Shown here: positions 1 through 6,803 of the stretch, one piece after another
How positions within the stretch are numbered: the stretch's first letter is position 1
How the letters are laid out: every line of letters begins with the position of its first letter
Assembly: GCA_035653295.1 (NCBI GenBank)
Contig: DASRCB010000144.1
Coordinates: 1 to 24,696, forward strand
Reading direction: 5' to 3'
From: DASRCB01 sp035653295
Lineage (GTDB): Bacteria; Acidobacteriota; Terriglobia; Bryobacterales; Bryobacteraceae
DNA length: 24,696 nt
Program-made: the position numbers and the translations under genes
The notes under the pieces: model-generated
Database searches by the model: none
The model's input: only the letters and a program-made list of their open reading frames with translations
Told to the model about the DNA's origin: nothing

Positions 1-611
1 CAGCCGATGGCCAGCATCGCCTGCGTGCCGTTCACCAGCGAGATGCCTTCCTTCGACCCCAGCGTGAGTGGTTCGATGCCGGCGCGGCGCAGCGCCTCGC
101 CGCCGGGCAGGCGTTCGCCGCCGAACCACGCTTCGCCTTCCCCGATCAGCACCAGCGCCATGTGTGCGAGCGGGGCCAGATCCCCGCTGGCGCCCACGCT
201 GCCCTGGGAGGGAACCACCGGCGTAACTCCGCGGTTCAGCAGATCGCAAAGCCGCTCGGCGACGACCGGGCGAATGCCGGAGCAGCCCGCCGCAAGAACA
301 TTGGCGCGGATCAGCATCATTGCGCGGACTTCCGGCACCGTAAGCGGATCGCCCACGCCAGCCGCGTGAGAGCGAACCACGTTCCGCTGCAGCTGCTCGA
401 GCGCGGCAGGCGCGACACGCACGTCGGCCAGCAGCCCCACACCGGTATTCACCGCATACACGGGATCGTCGCCGGCGGCGAGCCGCTCCACCACCGCACG
501 CGACTCGCGCATGGGCGCCATGGCTTCCGGGGCGATCCCCGCTTCAGCGCCCTCGCAGGCTACCGCACGAACGTTCTCGATGGTCAGCGAACCGCCATCG
601 AGCAGGATCAT
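1..611 (-). CDS. hutH: Histidine ammonia-lyase, N-terminal 203 residues (cut by window edge)
   Basis: The enzyme deaminates L-histidine to trans-urocanate, the first step of histidine breakdown in the cytoplasm. Reading leftward from the ATG at 611 gives an open frame to the window edge. The Ala-Ser-Gly triad that cyclises to the MIO electrophile lies at residues 141-143 within GSVGASGDLAPLAH. The family signatures VYAVNTGVGLL (about 51-61) and SLVNGTQAML (about 191-200) are also present. The full family length is about 500 residues, so roughly 60% is missing to the left. The ATG overlaps the TGA of the upstream xylanase gene (ATGA, 611-608), which implies translational coupling. No hutU or hutI is visible on this side. 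An aromatic amino acid ammonia-lyase or aminomutase of the same superfamily is a less likely alternative. Confidence 0.93.
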   Translation of the reverse strand, partial: MILLDGGSLTIENVRAVACEGAEAGIAPEAMAPMRESRAVVERLAAGDDPVYAVNTGVGLLADVRVAPAALEQLQRNVVRSHAAGVGDPLTVPEVRAMMLIRANVLAAGCSGIRPVVAERLCDLLNRGVTPVVPSQGSVGASGDLAPLAHMALVLIGEGEAWFGGERLPGGEALRRAGIEPLTLGSKEGISLVNGTQAMLAIG

Positions 612-1627
612 GGCTGAAGCGCGCGCAGCAGCGCCGTCCAGGCAGGCTTGGGTTTGTAATCGGCATCGAAGGGCAGGGCAGCGCCCGTTCCCTTGAACGT
701 ATGCGGAACCCAGGAGTAGCGGTCGGTGAAGCCCCACGTTTGAATTGCGGTGCAGTGCGGCGTGGCCACGCAGGCCGATGCCACGTCGCTGTACACGCGC
801 GCCTGCCGTTCCAGATCCTCTGGCTTCGGCGCGCCGTTCTCCAGCGGAATACGAACGTCCAGTTCCGTGATCTGGACCTGTAGTCCCAGCGCCGTGAAGC
901 GCGCGAGGTTGACCATGAAATCGGCTTTCGAAACGCCCTTCAGTGTCAGATGGCACTGGAAACCGACCCCGTTAATCGGAACCCCGTCTTGCAGCAGCTT
1001 CTGCACCAGCGCATAAACGGCGTCCGATTTGGCGTTGCGCTCCTCGGTGTCGTAGTCGTTATAGAACAGCAGCGCGGCGGGATCCGCGGCGTGGGCCGTG
1101 CGGAATGCGCCGGCGATGTAGTTCGGGATGCCGGACCAGACCGATTTGCGCATGCTGCCGTCCTTCTCCACCGCTTCGTTCACCACGTCCCAGGCATAGA
1201 TCCTGCCGGCGAAGTGCGACACCTCGGTGGTGATGTGCTCGCGCAGAATGGACTCCAGCTGGTCGGGCGTGAAACCACCCTGGCTGACCCATGCGGGGAC
1301 CGCTTCGTGCCAGACCAGTACGTGGCCGCGCATCTTCATGCCGTGCGCGGCGGCAAAGGCCGCGATGGCGTCAGCGGCGGAGAAGTCGAAGCGGTCCCGC
1401 GTGGGGTGTACGTTGCGCATCTTCGTTTCGTTCTCGGGCTGGACCTGGTTGAACTCGCGCGCGAGGACGGCGGCGTACTCGGGTTGCTGAAGCAGGCGGG
1501 AGGCCACAGCCGTGCCGATGTGGATGCCACGCGCGTCGGCGGCCGAGCGGAGCGTGTCGGCGGCGTAAACGGCAGACAGGCTTGCAATCAGCAGGCAGGC
1601 TGGGAGCCTGCTGCTCAGGAAGCTCAC
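608..1627 (-). CDS. Secreted GH10 endo-1,4-beta-xylanase
   Basis: A retaining glycoside hydrolase that cleaves internal beta-1,4-xylosidic bonds. Residues 1-22 form a signal peptide with a probable cut after AVYA. The rest is one GH10 TIM barrel: QPENETKM (about 63-70), the WHEAVPAW loop (106-113), acid/base Glu151 in WDVVNEAVE, and nucleophile Glu255 in ITELDVRI. At 339 residues it is a catalytic domain only, with no carbohydrate-binding module. Export to the periplasm or outside is inferred. The start is GTG at 1627, which overlaps the TGA of the upstream gene (GTGA); its own TGA overlaps the hutH ATG. A 20-base hairpin repeat (1592-1611) supplies codons 6 to 12 of the signal peptide. Xylanase is the main GH10 activity, but the substrate is not proven. 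Confidence 0.93.
   Translation of the reverse strand: MSFLSSRLPACLLIASLSAVYAADTLRSAADARGIHIGTAVASRLLQQPEYAAVLAREFNQVQPENETKMRNVHPTRDRFDFSAADAIAAFAAAHGMKMRGHVLVWHEAVPAWVSQGGFTPDQLESILREHITTEVSHFAGRIYAWDVVNEAVEKDGSMRKSVWSGIPNYIAGAFRTAHAADPAALLFYNDYDTEERNAKSDAVYALVQKLLQDGVPINGVGFQCHLTLKGVSKADFMVNLARFTALGLQVQITELDVRIPLENGAPKPEDLERQARVYSDVASACVATPHCTAIQTWGFTDRYSWVPHTFKGTGAALPFDADYKPKPAWTALLRALQP
1592..1611 (-). repeat. REP-like hairpin repeat, copy 1 (inside the xylanase signal-peptide coding region)
   Basis: On the minus strand this reads GCAGGCTCCCAGCCTGCCTG. It contains a perfect 7-base inverted repeat (GCAGGCT / AGCCTGC) around a CCC loop. The same 20 bases recur at 5398-5417 with a single C/T difference. 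Two matches this close in 25 kb are not expected from base composition alone, so I read them as members of a dispersed palindromic repeat family. This copy is in frame within a coding region. Confidence 0.65.
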
Positions 1628-2538
1628 TGGACGTAGCCGATGGAGCGCAGCGTGCGCGCCGGTTCGCTCTCGTCGAAGTTGTCCACCGCGGCGATCTCCC
1701 GGCCGTTATCCAGCGCCACGCCGTACGGAGCGTTGATGAACTTGAATACCTGGCGCAGCTTGTCGACATCCAGCGAGGTCACCGCCTTCAGGCCGGTATC
1801 GTGCAGGAACGCGGCGGCGAACTGCGGAACCCTCGTGGGCACCGCGACCACGGTGGTGTCCTTCCACTTATAGGTGGCCATGCGCCGTGCCGCGGCGTCG
1901 CAGTGCATGCACTCCGGATCGTAGAAGAAGACGAAAATGTGCCCCTGGTCGAGCGAGTACGGCTTGCCATCCACGGTGATCGGCGAAGGCGCGTGAATGC
2001 CGCTGTGCTCCTTGGCGTTAATGCCGTACGAGATGCCGGCGAAAACCAGCACCGCGCCGAGCGCCGCCAGCGCTCCACGGATCCCGGAGGATCGCCGGGC
2101 CCACACTCCGGCCAGAATGGCCAGCAGCAGCATGAGGCCGTCGCTGACGAAAAACATCGGACCCACCGACCGTTTCACCAGCGGAAAACAGCTGCAGTCC
2201 TTGCCCGCGAGCGCCCCGTAGTTGATGCCGATGTAGGCCATGTAAACGATCAGCTCCACCGACATCAGGATGCTGCCCCAGCGCCGGAACGCGGGAACAA
2301 CGATCAGCACCGCGGCCAGCGTGTCGCCGATGCCGATCAGCAGCGTGAGCGGCATGTCCAGCGGGGACGGCACCCGAAACTGTCCCAGTGCCTGCGCCCA
2401 GGTGAATGGCTCGGTGAGCTTCCACGCGCCGGCGGCGAAAAAGATCACGCCCATGATCACGGCCGCGATCGTGCCGAAAATGCTTTTCCAGGCGGGCTGC
2501 TCGAACGAGGTGAGGGCGGCGGTGTGATTAGTGGCCAT
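1624..2538 (-). CDS. MauE/DoxX-type membrane protein with a C-terminal CxxC thioredoxin-like domain
   Basis: A polytopic inner-membrane protein. About four hydrophobic segments fill the first 180 residues, with a KDCSCFP motif in a loop as in DoxX/MauE-like redox-associated proteins. A further hydrophobic segment (VLVFAGISYGI) precedes a soluble domain with HIFVFFYDPECMHCDAAARR, a CMHC pair in the thioredoxin active-site position. The family link suggests thiol-disulfide exchange or electron delivery to periplasmic proteins; the partner is unknown. I chose the ATG at 2538 (304 residues, MATNHTAAL). The longer frame to 2592 would place a TATAAT element (2583-2578) inside the coding region. The TGA overlaps the GTG of the xylanase gene, so the three minus-strand genes are probably co-translated. 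Confidence 0.8.
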   Translation of the reverse strand: MATNHTAALTSFEQPAWKSIFGTIAAVIMGVIFFAAGAWKLTEPFTWAQALGQFRVPSPLDMPLTLLIGIGDTLAAVLIVVPAFRRWGSILMSVELIVYMAYIGINYGALAGKDCSCFPLVKRSVGPMFFVSDGLMLLLAILAGVWARRSSGIRGALAALGAVLVFAGISYGINAKEHSGIHAPSPITVDGKPYSLDQGHIFVFFYDPECMHCDAAARRMATYKWKDTTVVAVPTRVPQFAAAFLHDTGLKAVTSLDVDKLRQVFKFINAPYGVALDNGREIAAVDNFDESEPARTLRSIGYVQ

Positions 2539-2577
2539 ACCCAAAAGGCAAAGCCGCGGTCTGTAGCATAAAAACCC

Positions 2578-2583
2578 ATTATA
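2578..2583 (-). promoter_or_regulatory. Probable -10 element for the MauE/DoxX-xylanase-hutH operon
   Basis: The minus strand carries a perfect TATAAT, flanked as CGATATAATG, about 40 bases before the ATG at 2538. No good -35 hexamer sits 16 to 18 bases upstream, where the sequence is very GC-rich. The identical 10-mer occurs before the S55-like gene (17401-17410), and a near-identical one before rpsA (2636-2645). Confidence 0.5.
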
Positions 2584-2614
2584 TCGACGCATCGCCGCGC
2601 CGCGGGCGGCCGGG

Positions 2615-2644
2615 TTGACAAGCCCCCGGCCGCTCCGATATAGT
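2615..2644 (+). promoter_or_regulatory. Sigma-70 promoter P1 of rpsA
   Basis: A perfect -35 hexamer TTGACA (2615-2620) is followed after 18 bases by TATAGT (2639-2644), one mismatch from TATAAT. Transcription would start near 2651 and leave a leader of about 158 bases before the rpsA ATG. A strong promoter fits the heavy expression expected of ribosomal protein S1. It diverges from the -10 element at 2578-2583. Confidence 0.75.
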
Positions 2645-2747
2645 GCTGAAGTATCGAGCTTTCAACGGCTTGTGAGTGGTTGTGTCCTTCCGGAGAGCCC
2701 TCCTTCTGATCAGCACGTCGTAAAAAAGAAGTAGTCGGCCCGTTTTC

Positions 2748-2756
2748 TGGTACAAT
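2748..2756 (+). promoter_or_regulatory. Possible second, extended -10 promoter of rpsA
   Basis: TGGTACAAT is an extended -10 (TGn followed by TACAAT, one mismatch from consensus). It lies about 52 bases before the rpsA ATG. No clear -35 is seen, but extended -10 promoters can work without one. It would give a short leader of about 45 bases. Confidence 0.4.
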
Positions 2757-2808
2757 CCGTTGAACTGCACATCTTTGCTTTGAGCCTTGTCTCGGGGAAT
2801 TGTTGACC

Positions 2809-4530
2809 ATGGCCGCAGGACCTGACGATCAGAACCTGGGAATCCCAGCGTATCCGGACGACGCGGACTACGGGCAGCTTATCGACGACTACACCCACTT
2901 CGCGCCCCCGGCGCAGGGGGAGGTGGTGCAGGGCCACGTGCTCAGCGTGAGCGACAAGGACGTCATCGTCGATTTCGGTTACAAGTCCGAGGGTCTGGTC
3001 CCGATCGAGCAGTTCCGGCACGCCGACGGCAGCATCACCGTCCAGCGCGGCGACACCATCGACGTCATGATCGACCGCCAGGGTGTTCAGCCGGAAGGCT
3101 ACATCCTGCTCTCGCACGAAAAGGCGACCCGGCTGCGCGCCTGGGAAAACCTGGAAAAGGCCTTCAACGAAGGGCTGATCCTCTCCGGCCGGGTGCTGGC
3201 GCGGGTGAAGGGCGGCCTGTCCATCGACGTGGGCGTGACCGCTTTCATGCCCGGCTCGCAGGTGGACGTCCGGCCGCTGCACAACCTGGACGCGTTTGTC
3301 GGCAAGGACATTCCGGTCAAGATCGTCAAGCTGAATCGCCGCCGAGGCAACGTGGTGGTCTCGCGCCGGCTGGCCATCGAAGAAGACCTGACCGCGCGCC
3401 GCAGCGCGGCGGTCAGCGAGATCTCCGAAGGATCCGTGGTTACCGGAACGGTGAAAAACCTCACCGATTACGGCGCCTTTGTCGATCTGGGCGGCATCGA
3501 CGGGCTGCTGCACGTCAGCGATATTTCGCATGGCCGCGTTTCGCATCCCTCCGAGGTGCTCAACGTCGGCGACGAGATCACCGTCAAGGTGCTGAAATTC
3601 GACCGCGACCGCGAGCGCATCTCGCTGGGCCTGAAGCAGCTGATTCCCGATCCGTGGGAGACCATCGGCGAGCATTATCCTGCCGGCGCGCGGGTCATCG
3701 GCCGCGTGGTGAGCGTCACCGACTATGGCGCCTTCATCGAACTGGAACCCGGCGTGGAAGGGCTGATCCACATCTCCGAGATGACCTGGAGCCGGCGCAT
3801 GAAGCATCCCAGCAAAGTGGTCAAGGCCGGCGATCAGGTTGAGGCCGTGGTGCTGGAAGTGAAGCCCAAGGAACGGCGCGTCTCGCTGGGCATCAAGCAG
3901 CTCGAGCCGGACCCGTGGACCACCGTCGCGGAACGGTACGCCATCGGCTCCGTGGTCGAGGGCCGGGTGCGCAAGCTGACCGACTTCGGCGCCTTCATCG
4001 AGATCGAGGAAGGCATCGACGGACTGGTCCACATTTCCGATCTGTCCTGGACGCGCCGCGTCAAGCACCCCTCCGAAGTGCTCAAGAAGGGGCAGGTGGT
4101 TCAGGCTGTCATACTGAATATCGACGCGCCGAACCGGCGTCTGTCGCTGGGCATTAAACAGCTTCAGCCGGATGCCTGGGAGTCGATTTTCCGCCACCAT
4201 CAGGTCGGCGATGTACTGCGCGGCCGGGTCTGCCGGGCGGCGACGTTCGGTGTTTTCGTGGAACTGGCCCCGGGCGTGGAAGGCCTGTGCCACCGCTCGG
4301 AGATCCCGGGCGCGGGCCGCGGCGAAGAGCCGGCGCTGCCCATCGGCCAGGAGTTCGATTTCCGGATCATCCGCATGAATGAAGCGGAGAAAAAGATTGG
4401 CCTGAGTATGAAAGGCCTGGAGACGGACGAGGAGAAAAGCCGTCTGAACGATTATCAGCGGCACGCCGCGGCGGCGACAATGAATGTCGAAGAGCTTATG
4501 AATTCCAGAGGAAGGGGCGAAGGCCGCTGA
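2809..4530 (+). CDS. rpsA: 30S ribosomal protein S1 with six S1 RNA-binding domains
   Basis: S1 binds mRNA on the small ribosomal subunit and helps initiation on structured or weak leaders. The 573-residue protein holds six S1 (OB-fold) repeats at about residues 36-105, 121-190, 207-276, 292-363, 378-449 and 465-535. Repeats 3 to 5 carry the canonical TDYGAF/TDFGAF...GLxHxS core. Repeats 1 and 2 are the divergent, ribosome-binding type, and repeat 6 is also degenerate (AATFGVF, LCHRSE). I chose the ATG at 2809, preceded by GGGGA (2794-2798) at 10 bases; a TTG at 2800 is in frame but less likely. An HU/IHF gene follows after 33 bases, the same neighbour order as rpsA-ihfB in Escherichia coli. 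The stop codon sits in the loop of a 7-bp hairpin. Confidence 0.95.
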   Translation: MAAGPDDQNLGIPAYPDDADYGQLIDDYTHFAPPAQGEVVQGHVLSVSDKDVIVDFGYKSEGLVPIEQFRHADGSITVQRGDTIDVMIDRQGVQPEGYILLSHEKATRLRAWENLEKAFNEGLILSGRVLARVKGGLSIDVGVTAFMPGSQVDVRPLHNLDAFVGKDIPVKIVKLNRRRGNVVVSRRLAIEEDLTARRSAAVSEISEGSVVTGTVKNLTDYGAFVDLGGIDGLLHVSDISHGRVSHPSEVLNVGDEITVKVLKFDRDRERISLGLKQLIPDPWETIGEHYPAGARVIGRVVSVTDYGAFIELEPGVEGLIHISEMTWSRRMKHPSKVVKAGDQVEAVVLEVKPKERRVSLGIKQLEPDPWTTVAERYAIGSVVEGRVRKLTDFGAFIEIEEGIDGLVHISDLSWTRRVKHPSEVLKKGQVVQAVILNIDAPNRRLSLGIKQLQPDAWESIFRHHQVGDVLRGRVCRAATFGVFVELAPGVEGLCHRSEIPGAGRGEEPALPIGQEFDFRIIRMNEAEKKIGLSMKGLETDEEKSRLNDYQRHAAAATMNVEELMNSRGRGEGR

Positions 4531-4537
4531 GGCCTTC
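4519..4537 (+). promoter_or_regulatory. Hairpin over the rpsA stop codon
   Basis: GAAGGCC (4519-4525) pairs perfectly with GGCCTTC (4531-4537). The five-base loop GCTGA contains the rpsA stop codon TGA (4528-4530). No T-tract follows, so it is not a classical terminator. It ends four bases before the AGGAG at 4542. It could tune read-through, mRNA end processing or coupling to the HU/IHF gene. Confidence 0.4.
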
Positions 4538-4563
4538 AGCCAGGAGTGAGGGAGACGTTATCC

Positions 4564-4905
4564 ATGACGAAGGCGGAGTTGATCGAAGAGGTCTCGCGCG
4601 TGGTGGAGATGACGCGGAAGGATTCCGAAGTCATCGTGGAGGCTATCTTCGACAGTATCGTTCGCTCGCTGCGCACCGGGGACAAGATCGAGATTCGCGG
4701 TTTCGGCAGCTTTCGTACGCGGCAGCGGCAGCCGAGAGTGGGCCGCAATCCCAAGACGGGCACCCGCGTGGAAGTGCCCTCCAAGCGCATTCCTTATTTC
4801 AAGCCCAGCAAGGAACTGAAAGACCTGGTCAATAATTCCGCCAAAAGCGCCGCGGAGCATCCCGCCGCATCCGCTCCGGGCGGCGACAGCGCGCCTCAGT
4901 TCTGA
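4564..4905 (+). CDS. HU/IHF-family DNA-bending protein
   Basis: A small nucleoid-associated protein that dimerises and bends DNA. The 113-residue product has the whole family fold in its first 90 residues: helical dimer core MTKAELIEEVSRVVEM..., then EIRGFGSFRTRQRQPRVGRNP for the DNA-binding arm with its Pro tip, then the basic, proline-containing end (IPYFKPSKELKD). The EIRGFGSF and YFKPSKELKD segments look closer to IHF-beta than to HU, and the position after rpsA supports that. The last 20 residues are an Ala/Ser/Pro-rich tail beyond the core. The ATG at 4564 is preceded by GGGAG (4550-4554) at 9 bases. A GTG at 4546 is in frame but overlaps this Shine-Dalgarno region. Confidence 0.93.
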   Translation: MTKAELIEEVSRVVEMTRKDSEVIVEAIFDSIVRSLRTGDKIEIRGFGSFRTRQRQPRVGRNPKTGTRVEVPSKRIPYFKPSKELKDLVNNSAKSAAEHPAASAPGGDSAPQF

Positions 4906-4911
4906 AGCGCC

Positions 4912-5418
4912 GTGGACTGGCTGTGGAGTCCGTGGCGTTATCGCTATCTGCAAAAAGACCCGGAACCTGGCTGCATTTTCTGCACCAAAGCCGCGGAAAA
5001 TCGCGATGACGCCAACTTTATTGCTTTCCGCGGCCGCTACAATTTCATCATCCTGAATCTGTATCCGTACACGACCGGGCACCTCATGGTGGCCCCCTAC
5101 GAGCACGTCGCCACACTGAACGAGGCGCAGCCGGAAACGCGTCGGGAAATGATCGAGCTGGCGCGCCGTGCCGAAGCGGCGCTCGCCGAGGCGTACCGTC
5201 CAAAGGGCTTCAACCTGGGCATGAACATCGGGGAATCGGCGGGAGCGGGAGTGGCCGAACACATTCACATGCACGTGCTGCCGCGCTGGCCCGGCGACGT
5301 GAACTTCATGACCGCGGTGGGAGAGACCCGGGTCATTCCCGAAGAGCTCCCAGTCACCTACGAAAAGGTCCGTAAAGCCCTCGCGAGCGTTTGTGGGGCA
5401 GGCTCCCAGCCCGCCTGA
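4912..5418 (+). CDS. HIT-family nucleotide hydrolase or phosphorylase (Ap4A type)
   Basis: Histidine-triad proteins hydrolyse or phosphorolyse nucleotides such as Ap4A or AMP-conjugates. The triad is His117, His119 and His121 in EHIHMHVLPRW, with His117 preceded by the family's G-rich loop (GESAGAGVAEH). A CIFC pair at residues 21-24 and the start MDWLWSPWRYRYL match the Ap4A-phosphorylase-like branch. The start is a GTG, six bases after the HU/IHF stop, so the genes are probably one transcript. The final ten or so residues (SVCGAGSQPA) and the stop codon are encoded by copy 2 of the dispersed hairpin repeat, so this tail is probably not ancestral. The exact substrate cannot be read from the sequence. 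Confidence 0.9.
   Translation: MDWLWSPWRYRYLQKDPEPGCIFCTKAAENRDDANFIAFRGRYNFIILNLYPYTTGHLMVAPYEHVATLNEAQPETRREMIELARRAEAALAEAYRPKGFNLGMNIGESAGAGVAEHIHMHVLPRWPGDVNFMTAVGETRVIPEELPVTYEKVRKALASVCGAGSQPA
5398..5417 (+). repeat. REP-like hairpin repeat, copy 2 (3' end of the HIT gene)
   Basis: GCAGGCTCCCAGCCCGCCTG differs by one base from copy 1 (minus strand, 1611-1592). The arms GCAGGCT / AGCCCGC pair with one G-T wobble in RNA around a CCC loop. The first two bases of the HIT stop codon TGA (5416-5418) are the last two of the repeat. A hairpin here could also protect the mRNA 3' end or weaken read-through into der. Confidence 0.65.
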
Positions 5419-5480
5419 CTCCCCGGATCGAACCGACTCCCAACTCGCGGAGCCACACCCCCCTGTTATCCTGACGTTCG

Positions 5481-6803
5481 ATGGCGGAGCAGGAGGCCAC
5501 GCCCACAGTCGTGATCGTGGGCCGGCCCAACGTCGGCAAATCCACGCTGTTCAACAGCATCATCGGGCAGCGGCGATCGATCGTCGGCGACGAGCCGGGC
5601 ATCACCCGCGACCGCATTCACGGCCAGGCGCTGCATGCCGGCAGGCCATTCGAGCTGATCGATACCGGCGGCATCATTCCCAACGACGCCGAACTGATCC
5701 CCAGCGAGATCCTCAAGCAGGCGCGCGTCGCCCTGGAGCGCGCCTCGAACATCATTTTCCTGATCGACGGGCGAACCGAGATCACCTCCGCGGACCGTGA
5801 CCTGGCGCAAATGCTGCGGCAACTCGGCCGCCCCGTTACCCTGGCCGTGAACAAAATCGACAGCCCGCGCCGCGAGGACCTCACCTCCGAGTTCTACTCG
5901 CTCGGCTTCCCCGACGTGTTCCCCGTTTCCGCCGAGCACAAGCTGGGCATCGGCGACATGCTTGACCACATCACCCAGGGGTTCGCCCGGGAAGAAGGCG
6001 AGCCGGACAAGACCGGGAAGACGCGCATAAAGGTGGCCATCATCGGGCGCCCGAACGTCGGCAAATCGACGCTGCTGAACGCGCTGGCCGGCTCCGAGCG
6101 CGCCATCGTGTCGCCCGTCGCCGGCACCACGCGCGACGCCGTTGACGAAGTGGTCGAGCACGAGGACACCGAGTTCGTCTTCGTGGACACCGCCGGCATT
6201 CGGCGCAAGGGCAAAACGCATCTGATGGCCGAAAAGCTCAGCGTCGTGATGGCGCGGCGGCACATTCGCATGGCCAATGTCGTGGTGCTGGTGATCGACG
6301 CCAGCGAAGGCATTGTCGCCTCCGACGCCACCATCGCCGGATACGCGCACGAAGAGGGCCGGTCACTGGTCATTTGCGTCAATAAATGGGACATCACCGG
6401 CGAGAAGAGCCAGAAGGCGTTTACGGAAAACATTCGCGACGAGTTCAAGTTCCTGGACTATGCGCCGGTGGCGTTCGTGTCGGCGAAAACCGGCAGCGGC
6501 GTGAAACGTCTGTTCGGCATCGTTCGGAACTGTTTCGAATGCGCGTCGAAGCGCGTTTCCACCGGTGAGCTGAACCGTTTTCTGGAGACACTGGAGGTCG
6601 ATCCGGAACTGAAAATCCGCTTCATGACCCAGGCATCGGTTCGGCCGCCGACCTTCGTCCTGTTCACCAGCCGGCCGAAACGGGTACACTTCTCCTTCGA
6701 GCGCTACATGGTGAACCAGATTCGAAAGCGTTTCGGCTTCGAGTGCACGCCCATCGTGATTCGCACTCGGCCTACAGACAAAAGGGAGAGGCAGGCAAAG
6801 TGA
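5481..6803 (+). CDS. der: Ribosome biogenesis GTPase Der (EngA)
   Basis: Der is a double GTPase needed for 50S ribosomal subunit assembly. Two complete G domains are present. Domain 1 has GRPNVGKS (residues 14-21), DTGG and NKID. Domain 2 has a second GRPNVGKS near residue 188, DTAG and NKWD. A C-terminal KH-like domain ends in RKRFGFECTPIVIRTRPT, as is typical. The 440-residue length fits the family. The ATG at 5481 starts MAEQEATPTVVIVGRP. The gene follows HIT by 62 bases with no evident terminator. Its TGA overlaps the GTG of the downstream secreted glycosidase (GTGA, 6800-6803), an unusual coupling for a housekeeping GTPase. Confidence 0.97.
   Translation: MAEQEATPTVVIVGRPNVGKSTLFNSIIGQRRSIVGDEPGITRDRIHGQALHAGRPFELIDTGGIIPNDAELIPSEILKQARVALERASNIIFLIDGRTEITSADRDLAQMLRQLGRPVTLAVNKIDSPRREDLTSEFYSLGFPDVFPVSAEHKLGIGDMLDHITQGFAREEGEPDKTGKTRIKVAIIGRPNVGKSTLLNALAGSERAIVSPVAGTTRDAVDEVVEHEDTEFVFVDTAGIRRKGKTHLMAEKLSVVMARRHIRMANVVVLVIDASEGIVASDATIAGYAHEEGRSLVICVNKWDITGEKSQKAFTENIRDEFKFLDYAPVAFVSAKTGSGVKRLFGIVRNCFECASKRVSTGELNRFLETLEVDPELKIRFMTQASVRPPTFVLFTSRPKRVHFSFERYMVNQIRKRFGFECTPIVIRTRPTDKRERQAK

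Noticed and set aside
2710..4464. 584-codon open frame antisense to rpsA
   Set aside because: It mirrors rpsA across nearly its whole length, as expected from GC-rich third positions. Its product is His/Asp/Val-rich with no domain, and it has no ribosome-binding site.
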